This document shows positions 38,865-46,918 of a stretch of DNA of 64,000 bases, one piece after another. The translations under genes were made by a program, and so were the position numbers. Where the stretch lies: the NCBI GenBank assembly GCA_963834015.1, contig CAWIAG010000003.1, positions 1,054,001 to 1,118,000 of the forward strand, read 5' to 3'. Origin of the DNA: FEN-1297 sp963834015. Lineage in GTDB: Bacteria > Bacteroidota > Ignavibacteria > Ignavibacteriales > Ignavibacteriaceae. Below the pieces are notes generated by a model. It ran no database searches, was not told the DNA's origin, and saw only the letters and a program-made list of their open reading frames with translations. How positions within the stretch are numbered: position 1 is the stretch's first letter; each line of letters opens with the position of its first letter.

Positions 38865-39338
38865 TTGATGGATGATGTAAAAAAATTTACAATAAAAGTT
38901 TTGCAAGACTTAATTGATACGAATAAAGATGAATATATATTGTTTGAATCGGCTTCGCAAAAATCCGAAGATGGGGAATTGAAACTTTTGTTTGCTGCTT
39001 ACTCATGTAAGAAGGAAGAGTATATTTCCGGTTTAGAAAAAGAGATTAAAAGATTAGGCGGATGTTCAGAGACAAATAAAAATGACGCTAAAAATTCAAT
39101 TGAATTTAATGATTCATTATTAAATGGAAAAACCAGGGACAACCTGATCTCCGAATTCTTAAAGATGGGCGACATGACCATAAATAAATATTTTTATGCC
39201 ATCAAAGAAAATATTATGTGGGAAGTAGTTCCTCTAATTGCGAAACAGTACTTCGGCTCAAAATCTCTTCACGATCAAATAAAAAATATTTCCATGCGAA
39301 AATCAGTAAGGTTAAATCAACGCACAGAGATTCGTTGA
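38865..39338 (+). CDS. DUF2383 (PA2169-like) four-helix-bundle protein
   Basis: The 157 residues read as four long helices with the DUF2383 pattern: a Leu-rich first helix (FTIKVLQDLIDTNKDEYILF), a Lys/Glu-rich second, a third with DMTINKYFYAIKEN, and a final one (WEVVPLIAKQYFGSKSLHDQ). Members are ferritin-like in fold and often sit in stress loci. No clear di-iron EXXH set is present. GAAAGG precedes the ATG. The upstream spacer (38790-38850) has a GGAGGCTCATCAGCCTTTGG element seen in other repeat clusters. Confidence 0.75.
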   Translation: MMDDVKKFTIKVLQDLIDTNKDEYILFESASQKSEDGELKLLFAAYSCKKEEYISGLEKEIKRLGGCSETNKNDAKNSIEFNDSLLNGKTRDNLISEFLKMGDMTINKYFYAIKENIMWEVVPLIAKQYFGSKSLHDQIKNISMRKSVRLNQRTEIR

Positions 39339-39395
39339 TTTAATTGGAAACAACATGGCCGGGAAAGTAATAAAATTAAATTTAAAGGATACAAT

Positions 39396-40172
39396 ATGCA
39401 GCGCAGTGTAAATAATCTGGCCGGCTATACCATATGTGCAAAGGACGGTGAGTTAGGAAAAGTAGACGAGTTCTACTTCGATGATATCACTTGGTCAATA
39501 CGTTATTTAGTTGTGAAAACCGGCAAATGGTTATCCGAACGTAAAGTACTTATTCCTCATGCAGCGCTGGGCATTACTGATTGGAGTTCACAAACATTTC
39601 ATGTTAATCTTACTTGTGAACAGGTACGCAACAGCCCCGGTATTGAAACCGAAGAAACAATATCACACCAACATGAGATTGAATTATTCAGCCATTATTT
39701 TTTGCCCGCTTATTGGGGAAAAGGATTTTATGCTGGGCCGATAGGAATGGTTCCATTTGCACCAATTGTTGAGAAGGAAACAGAAAAGGAAAATGTCAGT
39801 TCTACCGGAAAGCACCATCGTGACTCTCATTTACGAAGTACAGAGAATGTAAAGACCTATTATATTCATGCCAAAGACGGTGATATAGGCCATGTTGAGG
39901 ATTATATAGTTGATGACGAGAAGTGGAATATATGTTTTTTTATTGTAGATACACGTAATTGGCTGCCGGGAAGGAAGGTCATTATACAGCCGTATTGGAT
40001 AAATAATATTGATTGTGATGAATCGAGAGTGTATGTGAAACTATCGAGGAAATCCATAAAAGATAGTCCTGTGTTTGACCAAACACAACAGATAGGCAGA
40101 GATTATGAAAGAGAACTCTACAATCATTATAAAGATGAAGCGATCCATGATTACAAAAACGGCAATATTTAG
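39396..40172 (+). CDS. Tandem PRC-barrel domain protein (paralogue 1)
   Basis: The 258 residues contain two PRC-barrel domains. The first (about 1-85) has GYTICAKDGELGKVDEFYFD, then YLVVKTGKWLSERKVLIP; the second (about 150-240) has YYIHAKDGDIGHVEDYIVDD, then GRKVIIQPYWINNI. A linker rich in Tyr/Phe/Gly joins them. PRC barrels are beta-barrel modules that bind other proteins or RNA. The N-terminus MQRSVNNLAG is nearly the same as that of the protein at 50939. It lies between the DUF2383 and acetate kinase genes. Cytoplasmic; function unknown. Confidence 0.9.
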   Translation: MQRSVNNLAGYTICAKDGELGKVDEFYFDDITWSIRYLVVKTGKWLSERKVLIPHAALGITDWSSQTFHVNLTCEQVRNSPGIETEETISHQHEIELFSHYFLPAYWGKGFYAGPIGMVPFAPIVEKETEKENVSSTGKHHRDSHLRSTENVKTYYIHAKDGDIGHVEDYIVDDEKWNICFFIVDTRNWLPGRKVIIQPYWINNIDCDESRVYVKLSRKSIKDSPVFDQTQQIGRDYERELYNHYKDEAIHDYKNGNI

Positions 40173-40196
40173 ATTGCGGTTATGTAGGTATAAACT

Positions 40197-41471
40197 ATGA
40201 AACAAACTAATCCAATAATTTTAACTATAAATGGCGGCTCGTCAAGCATTAAATTCGCTCTTTTTAAAATTGGAGAAACGTTAGAGCGAATATTATACGG
40301 AAAGATTGACCGGATCGGTTTGAAAGGTACAAACCTCACATTTAAAGGATTAACCGGGAATCAACAAGGATGCCGTAGTATTGAATCATCCGATCACAAG
40401 TCGGCAGCAAATTTCCTTATTGATTGGCTGGAAGAGCAGGAAGAATTCGCTTTAATAAAAACTGTGGGACATCGTATAGTTCACGGAATGAATCATACCG
40501 GGCCTGAGATAATTACACGGGATTTATTGGCTGAACTACATACGATTACTTCCTATGACCCGGATCATTTACCAGATGAAATTGAATTAATAGAGGTGTT
40601 CCAAAAACGTCATCCAAGTCTTGTACAGGCAGCATGTTTTGATACTTCATTTCATTGTACAATGCCGCGGGTTTCAAAACTGCTTCCTATCCCCCACCGT
40701 TTTGAATCAAGCGGCATCCGCCGGTATGGTTTTCATGGATTATCATATGCTTATCTTATTGAAGAACTTGCCAGGTTAGCGGGAACGCAAACTGCCGGAG
40801 GCCGGGTTATAATTGCTCATCTTGGCAACGGAGCCAGTTTAGCCGCTATTCATGAAGGCAAAAGTATTGACACCAGCATGGGCTTTACACCTGCAGGAGG
40901 GCTGGTAATGGGCACACGGCCGGGTGATTTGGATCCGGGCGTTGCCTGGTACATGATGAAGGCGGAGAATTTAACTCCAAAACAATTTAATAAACTTATC
41001 AATCATGATTCCGGGCTACTGGGTATTTCCGGATCCAGTTCAGACATGAGGGATTTGTTAGCTAAAGAAACCAGTGATGTTAAGGCTGCGGAAGCAGTCG
41101 AGTTATTTTGTTATCAGACAAAGAAGTGGATCGGATCATTTGCAGCAGTACTAGGCGGGCTGGACACCCTGATTTTTTCAGGCGGTATTGGTGAAAACTG
41201 CCCTCTTATTCGCTCCCGCATTTGCCATGGTTTAGAATTTCTAGGAATTGACCTGGAAGAAAAATTAAATATGTCAAATGATGCAATTATTTCAAAAGAT
41301 AATGGCCGGGCTGTTGTCCGTGTTATTCACACAGATGAAGAACTCATGATTGCGAAAACAGTTTATAAATTAACTTCACCTGATATATCAGTTGAAAAAA
41401 GAAAATCCAAATATCCGGCGAAACATTACATTCAACCAGAACTAAATCCGGAGACATGCGTTCCCCCTTAA
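40197..41471 (+). CDS. ackA: Acetate kinase
   Basis: The 424 residues carry all acetate-kinase landmarks: ILTINGGSSSIKFALF (start of the fold), VGHRIVHGMNHT, FDTSFHCTMPR (catalytic Asp), YGFHGLSYAYL, IIAHLGNGASLAAI, DTSMGFTPAGGLVMGTRPGD and FSGGIGENCPLIR. It makes ATP from acetyl phosphate, releasing acetate. With phosphoketolase two genes downstream it forms the ATP-yielding end of the phosphoketolase route. Start ATG is 24 bases after the PRC-barrel stop. No phosphotransacetylase gene is visible in the window. Confidence 0.96.
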   Translation: MKQTNPIILTINGGSSSIKFALFKIGETLERILYGKIDRIGLKGTNLTFKGLTGNQQGCRSIESSDHKSAANFLIDWLEEQEEFALIKTVGHRIVHGMNHTGPEIITRDLLAELHTITSYDPDHLPDEIELIEVFQKRHPSLVQAACFDTSFHCTMPRVSKLLPIPHRFESSGIRRYGFHGLSYAYLIEELARLAGTQTAGGRVIIAHLGNGASLAAIHEGKSIDTSMGFTPAGGLVMGTRPGDLDPGVAWYMMKAENLTPKQFNKLINHDSGLLGISGSSSDMRDLLAKETSDVKAAEAVELFCYQTKKWIGSFAAVLGGLDTLIFSGGIGENCPLIRSRICHGLEFLGIDLEEKLNMSNDAIISKDNGRAVVRVIHTDEELMIAKTVYKLTSPDISVEKRKSKYPAKHYIQPELNPETCVPP

Positions 41472-41608
41472 TGAAATTGCCGGAACGAACCAGCAGTAAT
41501 TTTAGCGGCGGCAATTATAGAAGTGTAACCGATCATTTCAGATACACTGATTGCCAAAAAAAAGTAATTAGAAATAATCAAACTCAATAAACAAAAAGGA
41601 ATAATACT

Positions 41609-42388
41609 ATGTTATACAAATCCAAAACACTAAAGGGTTACAAATTGGACAGCCTAAATGGAGAAATCGGCCAGGCGAGGGAATTTTATTTTGATGACCG
41701 TCATTGGACGATTCGTTATCTTATCGCCGATACAGGAAACTGGCTTACAGGAAGACAAGTTTTGATCTCACCTTATGCGTTAGAAACTGTAAATAAGGAT
41801 GGGCAATGTATCACGATAAATTTAACTAAAAAACAAATTGAAGACAGCCCGCCACTTGAATCAGATATTCCCGTCTCACAACAATTTGAGCAAGCCTACT
41901 ACGGATACTATGGATGGCCGTTATATTGGGGAGGCCCTTACATGTGGGGAAATTATCCGTATATAGTGCGTAATAGTGAAAAATGGGAGAAAAACACACA
42001 AGATGAGAAATCCTGGGACGCTCATTTGCGCAGCACTCATGCAGTAAGCGGTTACAATATACACGCCTCAGACGGTGAGATTGGCCATGTGGAAGATTTT
42101 ATAATCGACGACGAAACATGGGCGATTCGTTATTTAGTTATTAATACAAAGAATTTTTGGCCGGGAAACAAGGTTCTGATTTCGACTAAATGGATCAAAC
42201 ATGTCAGTTGGGGTGAGTCCAAAGTGTTTGTTAAACTTTCGCGTGAAGCCATAATGAAATCACCGGAATATACAGAAGAATCTTTGCTAACACGTAATTA
42301 TGAAAGCGCATTACATAAACATTACAATCTCCACGGATACTGGGTTGATGAGCCGGTTTCCGAAGAGCATTTACATCATGTAAAATGA
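41609..42388 (+). CDS. Tandem PRC-barrel domain protein (paralogue 2)
   Basis: The 259 residues have two PRC-barrel domains (about 5-85 and 145-235): GYKLDSLNGEIGQAREFYFD and GYNIHASDGEIGHVEDFIID are the two domain openings, each followed by WTIRYL-type and (K/R)VLIS-type strands. The linker is rich in aromatic residues (YYGYYGWPLYWGGPYMWG). The overall order is the same as in the other two PRC proteins of this window, but the N-terminus differs. It lies between acetate kinase and the repeat array before phosphoketolase. Function unknown. Confidence 0.9.
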   Translation: MLYKSKTLKGYKLDSLNGEIGQAREFYFDDRHWTIRYLIADTGNWLTGRQVLISPYALETVNKDGQCITINLTKKQIEDSPPLESDIPVSQQFEQAYYGYYGWPLYWGGPYMWGNYPYIVRNSEKWEKNTQDEKSWDAHLRSTHAVSGYNIHASDGEIGHVEDFIIDDETWAIRYLVINTKNFWPGNKVLISTKWIKHVSWGESKVFVKLSREAIMKSPEYTEESLLTRNYESALHKHYNLHGYWVDEPVSEEHLHHVK

Positions 42389-43330
42389 AAATCGTCCGAA
42401 CTATGATTCATGGGATTATAAGGAAAATTGTCTGAACTATGATTCATGGGATTATAATGATTTTTATGATGAGGAAGGAATGTTTTAATTCCCATGTGAG
42501 GAAAATTGCCTGAACTATGATTTTTAGGGTTAACAGGAAAATTGTCTGAACTATGATTTATGGGATTATAAGGAAAATTGTCTGAACTATGATTCATGGG
42601 ATTATAATGATTTTTATGATTAGGAAGGAAAGTTTTAATTCCCATGTGAGGAAAATTGTCCGAACTATGATTTATGGGTTAACAGGAAAATTGTCTGAAC
42701 TATGATTTATGGGATTATAATGATTTTTATGATGAGGAAGGAATGTTTTAATTCCCATGTGAGGAAAATTGCCTGAACTATGATTTTTAGGGTTAACAGG
42801 ATAATTGTCTGAACTATGATTCATGGGATTATAATGATTTTTATGATGAGGAAGGAATGTTTTAATTCTCATGTGAGGAAAATTGTCCGAACTATGATTT
42901 ATGGGTTAACAGGAAAATTGTCTGAACTATGATTTATGGGATTATAATGATTTTTATGATTAGGAAGGAAAGTTTTAATTCCCATGTGAGGAAAATTGTC
43001 CGAACTATGATTTATGGGTTAACAGGATAATTGTCTGAACTATGATTTATGGGATTATAATGATTTTTATGATGAGGAAGGAATGTTTTAATTCCCATGT
43101 GAGGAAAATTGTCCGAACTATGATTTATGGGTTAACAGGAAAATTGTCTGAACTATGATTCATGGGATTATAAGGAAAATTGTCTGAACTATGATTCATG
43201 GGATTATAATGATTTTTATGATTAGGAAGGAAAGTTTTAATTCCCATGTGAGGAAAATTGTTTAAACTATGATTTATAGGATTAAAATGATTTTTATGAT
43301 TAGGAAGGAATATTTCAATCTTTATAGAGA
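42389..43330. repeat. Tandem repeat array of CTGAACTATGATT units
   Basis: The array follows the PRC stop at once. The landmark CCCATGTGAG occurs at 42491, 42641, 42754, 42869 (one mismatch), 42981, 43094 and 43242, so spacings are 150, 113, 115, 112, 113 and 148. Units consist of AAATTGTCTGAACTATGATT, TATGGGATTATAATGATTTT and GAGGAAGGAATGTTTTAATT modules; long units hold one extra 36-base first module. Minus-strand open frames full of NHSSDNFP are by-products of the repeat. Nothing else is seen to 43491 except a 13-codon frame at about 43413 before an A8 run. Confidence 0.85.
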
Positions 43331-43491
43331 AGCAAGAGTTTTTAGGATTAATTAGTCCGGACAGGCATCGGAAAAATAATTTTAGTTAGTAATATTTAAT
43401 TGAAAGCTCATCATGAAAACAAAGAAAGAATCCAGCAAAAAAAATAATTGAGGATGTAAAGGAAGGATTTGAAAAGACGACTACTGATAGA

Positions 43492-45912
43492 ATGAAAAAG
43501 ACGGAAACAAATGATAATAAATTATCGCCCAGCCAATTGGAAAAGATGAATGCTTATTGGCGGGCTGCAAACTATCTTTCAGTCGGACAGATTTATCTCT
43601 ATGATAACCCGCTGTTGAAGGAACCGTTGAAACTATCGCACGTAAAGCCTTTGGTCGTCGGGCACTGGGGCACAACGCCGGGCCAGAACTTTATTTACGT
43701 ACACTTAAATAGAGTTATTAAGAAGTACGATTTGGATATGTTCTACATTGCAGGCCCCGGCCACGGCGGCCCTGCATTAGTAGGCAACACATATCTTGAA
43801 GGCAGTTATAGTGAGATCTACCCGAACATCAGCCGTGATGAAGCGGGGATGAAAAAACTTTTTAAGCAATTCTCATTTCCCGGCGGAATTTCCAGTCACG
43901 TTGCACCAACCACTCCGGGTTCAATACATGAAGGCGGTGAACTGGGATACTCACTCAGCCATGCATTCGGCGCTGCATTTGATAATCCCAGCCTAATTGT
44001 GGCATGCATAATCGGAGATGGTGAAGCGGAAACAGGCCCACTGGCAACCGCCTGGCATTCCAATAAATTTCTCAACCCCATCACCGACGGGGCAGTGCTC
44101 CCTATCCTGCACCTTAACGGATACAAGATAAGCAACCCGACAATCCTTGCGCGTATAGAACACGGAGAATTGGAGCAATTTATCCTGGGCTGCGGATGGA
44201 TGCCTTACTTTGTTGAAGGTGATGATCCTGAAGAGATGCATCAACTCATGGCCGGGGTTTTGGAAAAAGTTATTAAAGACATTTTGCAAATTCAAAAAAA
44301 TGCACGTAATAATAATGATACTACCCGTCCAAGATGGCCGATGATTGTTTTGAGATCGCCGAAGGGCTGGACAGGACCAAAAGTGATCGACGGCCTTCAA
44401 ATTGAAGGCACTTTCAGGGCACACCAGGTGCCTCTGTTAGTGGACTCCGATCATCCCGATAATTTAAAGCAGCTTGAAAGCTGGATGAAGAGTTACCAAC
44501 CGGAAGAATTGTTTGACAAAGAGGGGCGGCTGATGCCGGAATTGGCTGAGTTAGCACCGGCTGGAGACCGGCGTATGGGGGCCAATCCCCATACCAACGG
44601 CGGTATCCTGCTTCGAGATTTACGAATGCCGGACTTCCACGACCACGCAGTAAATGTGCCTGCTCCCGGCTCTGTGGAGGGCCAGGATACAATGATCCTG
44701 GGTAATTTTCTGCGGGATGTTGCCAGACTGAACCAGGAAGATCGTAATTTCAGAATCTTCGGCCCGGATGAAACAGTATCAAATCTTTTAAGTGCAGTCT
44801 TTGAAGTAACAGACCGTCAATGGGATGCACGGACGTTAAAGAATGACGAATTCCTGGCGCCTGACGGGCGTGTATTAGACTCAATGCTAAGTGAACATCA
44901 AAGTGAGGGCTGGCTGGAAGGTTACCTGCTAACCGGTCGTCACGGGTTGTTTAACTGTTACGAAGCCTTTATACACATTGTTGATTCAATGTTTAACCAG
45001 CATGCCAAGTGGTTGAAAGTAACTTTGGAACTGCCCTGGCGAAGAAAGATTGCATCGCTTAATTATTTATTAGCATCTCATGTATGGCAGCAGGACCACA
45101 ACGGATTTACACACCAGGATCCCGGCTTTCTTGACCACGTAGTTAACAAAAAGGCTGATATCGTGCGAGTATACCTTCCCCCGGATGCAAATTGCCTGCT
45201 TTCGGTTTTTGATCATTGCCTGCGCAGCAGGCATTACGTTAACGTAGTAGTTGCAGGGAAACATGCTTTACCTCAATGGCTGACGATGGACGAGGCGGTT
45301 ATACATTGTACTGAAGGAATTGGTATCTGGCAATGGGCCAGCAACGACCAGGGAACCGAACCGGATGTGGTTATGGCTTGCTGCGGAGATACACCTACGC
45401 TGGAGATACTGGCTGCAGTTTCAATCCTTCGTAATAACCTGCCAGATCTGAAAATCCGTGTGATAAACGTCGTAGACTTAATGAAACTTCAGCCGCAATC
45501 CGAGCATCCGCACGGACTAAGCGATAAAGATTACGACTCGCTTTTTACAAAAGACAAACACATCATTTTTGGCTTTCACGGATATCCATGGTTAGTTCAC
45601 CGCCTGACATATAGCCGGACCAACCGCAACATTCATGTTCGCGGCTACAAAGAAGAAGGCACTATCACAACAGCCTTTGACATCCGCGTACAAAACGAGC
45701 TGGACCGGTTTCATTTGGTACAGGATGTAGCAGACCGCCTACCGCATTTGGGCGCCAAGGGCGCCTACCTGAAGCAAATGATGCAGGACAAGCTAATCGA
45801 GCATAAACAGTATATATATGAACACGGCCAGGACATGCCGGAAATCCGGGATTGGAAATGGAGTCCGGATATAATGCAGATGGAGAAAAAACTCAGCACA
45901 GAGGGAAAATGA
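43492..45912 (+). CDS. xfp: Xylulose 5-phosphate/fructose 6-phosphate phosphoketolase
   Basis: The 806 residues are the usual length. The N-terminal motif YWRAANYLSVGQIYLYDNPL, thiamine-diphosphate motif GDGEAETGPLATAWHSNKF, APTTPGSIHEGGELGYSLSH and GRHGLFNCYEAF are clear. The enzyme splits xylulose 5-phosphate or fructose 6-phosphate with phosphate to acetyl phosphate plus glyceraldehyde 3-phosphate or erythrose 4-phosphate. The next gene starts in its stop codon (ATGA). An A8 run at about 43438 precedes the start; one A fewer would join a short upstream frame (MKTKKESSKK) in frame, but the family does not need that extension. Confidence 0.96.
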   Translation: MKKTETNDNKLSPSQLEKMNAYWRAANYLSVGQIYLYDNPLLKEPLKLSHVKPLVVGHWGTTPGQNFIYVHLNRVIKKYDLDMFYIAGPGHGGPALVGNTYLEGSYSEIYPNISRDEAGMKKLFKQFSFPGGISSHVAPTTPGSIHEGGELGYSLSHAFGAAFDNPSLIVACIIGDGEAETGPLATAWHSNKFLNPITDGAVLPILHLNGYKISNPTILARIEHGELEQFILGCGWMPYFVEGDDPEEMHQLMAGVLEKVIKDILQIQKNARNNNDTTRPRWPMIVLRSPKGWTGPKVIDGLQIEGTFRAHQVPLLVDSDHPDNLKQLESWMKSYQPEELFDKEGRLMPELAELAPAGDRRMGANPHTNGGILLRDLRMPDFHDHAVNVPAPGSVEGQDTMILGNFLRDVARLNQEDRNFRIFGPDETVSNLLSAVFEVTDRQWDARTLKNDEFLAPDGRVLDSMLSEHQSEGWLEGYLLTGRHGLFNCYEAFIHIVDSMFNQHAKWLKVTLELPWRRKIASLNYLLASHVWQQDHNGFTHQDPGFLDHVVNKKADIVRVYLPPDANCLLSVFDHCLRSRHYVNVVVAGKHALPQWLTMDEAVIHCTEGIGIWQWASNDQGTEPDVVMACCGDTPTLEILAAVSILRNNLPDLKIRVINVVDLMKLQPQSEHPHGLSDKDYDSLFTKDKHIIFGFHGYPWLVHRLTYSRTNRNIHVRGYKEEGTITTAFDIRVQNELDRFHLVQDVADRLPHLGAKGAYLKQMMQDKLIEHKQYIYEHGQDMPEIRDWKWSPDIMQMEKKLSTEGK

Positions 45913-46367
45913 TTTGTATTGGCATAGCTCCGGACCATGGCGGGTTTGAACTAAAAGCACAACTGAGTGCGGCCCTCAATGCGGAAGGTTACAAGGTAGT
46001 AGACTTTGGCGCCCATGAATCGAATAAAGAGGACGACTACCCGGATTTTGTAGCGCCACTTGCCCTGGCAGTTGCAAAAGGTAATGTAGTTAAGGGAATA
46101 GCCATTTGCGGCAGCGGCGTAGGAGCTTGTGTTGCGACCAATAAAATAGCCGGCGTACGTACCGCACTAATTACGGAGTCATATTCTGCTCATCAGGGTG
46201 TTGAAGACGATAATATGAATGTTGTGTGTCTTGGCGGCAGGGCAACGGGATATGATCTGGCATTGGAATTAGTCAGTATATTTCTAAAAGCAAATTACAA
46301 GGCGGCTGAACGGTACAAGCAGCGTCTTAAAAAAGTTACAGCTTTGGAAAAAGAGAAGAGGAACTAA
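45909..46367 (+). CDS. rpiB: RpiB/LacAB-family sugar-phosphate isomerase
   Basis: The 152-residue protein starts at MICIGIAPDHGGFELKA, the normal start of this family, with ATG overlapping the phosphoketolase stop; an upstream in-frame ATG inside the phosphoketolase gene is rejected. The catalytic Cys lies in AICGSGVGACVATNKIAGVR. The usual HNxAN segment reads GVEDDNMNVVCLGGR, so the sugar-binding His is changed. Most likely ribose 5-phosphate/ribulose 5-phosphate isomerase supplying pentose phosphates to phosphoketolase; a related isomerase role is possible. Translation is coupled to xfp. Confidence 0.88.
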   Translation: MICIGIAPDHGGFELKAQLSAALNAEGYKVVDFGAHESNKEDDYPDFVAPLALAVAKGNVVKGIAICGSGVGACVATNKIAGVRTALITESYSAHQGVEDDNMNVVCLGGRATGYDLALELVSIFLKANYKAAERYKQRLKKVTALEKEKRN

Positions 46368-46517
46368 TATATAGGTTACAACATTACAGTATGAGAGCAT
46401 GCACAATAAGTGCGGCATGGTTAACAAACAGGATTAGACATGTTACATGTCCGTTACTATGTCATCCCTCCGGGATTCAGGTCAATTATTAAAAGCAACA
46501 CGGGGAGCACTAACTAT

Positions 46518-46856
46518 ATGAGAACTGTTATTTTATTAGTTTTTTCGAATGTATTTATGACCTTCGCATGGTATGGACATTTGAAATATGGCCACGACTG
46601 GCCGCTATGGAAAGCAATACTATTATCATGGGCCATTGCCCTACTCGAGTACTGCCTGGCGGTGCCTGCGAATCAACTCGGTTATAAAGAGTTCTCAGGA
46701 TTTCAGCTTAAGATCATTCAAGAGGTTGTAACTTTATTAGTCTTTATCGGATTTGCTGTTATGTTCCTTAAAGAGAAGTTGGCATGGAACTACCTGGTGG
46801 CATTCTCATTACTCGGAGTAGCTGTATTCTTCGCTTTCGCATTTAAGGTACGGTGA
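46518..46856 (+). CDS. DMT-type small membrane protein (DUF486)
   Basis: The 112 residues have four spans and match the DUF486 group: MRTVILLVFSNVFMTFAWYG, then WKAILLSWAIALLEYCLAVP, VTLLVFIGFAVMFL and LVAFSLLGVAVFFAF. The start chosen is the ATG just before RTVILLVF; the in-frame ATG 78 bases upstream lies within a repeat (TCATCCCTCCGGGATTCAGG) and is improbable. The family belongs to the drug/metabolite transporter superfamily; its substrate is unknown. Confidence 0.85.
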   Translation: MRTVILLVFSNVFMTFAWYGHLKYGHDWPLWKAILLSWAIALLEYCLAVPANQLGYKEFSGFQLKIIQEVVTLLVFIGFAVMFLKEKLAWNYLVAFSLLGVAVFFAFAFKVR

Positions 46857-46918
46857 GTAAAAGTGTTTAACAGTTAAAGTAATTTATTGAATATCTAAAG
46901 AAAGGAAGAAAAAAAAAT

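Noticed and set aside
42376..42872. Minus-strand open frames rich in NHSSDNFP
   Set aside because: They only reflect the periodic repeat sequence and have no start signals or family match.
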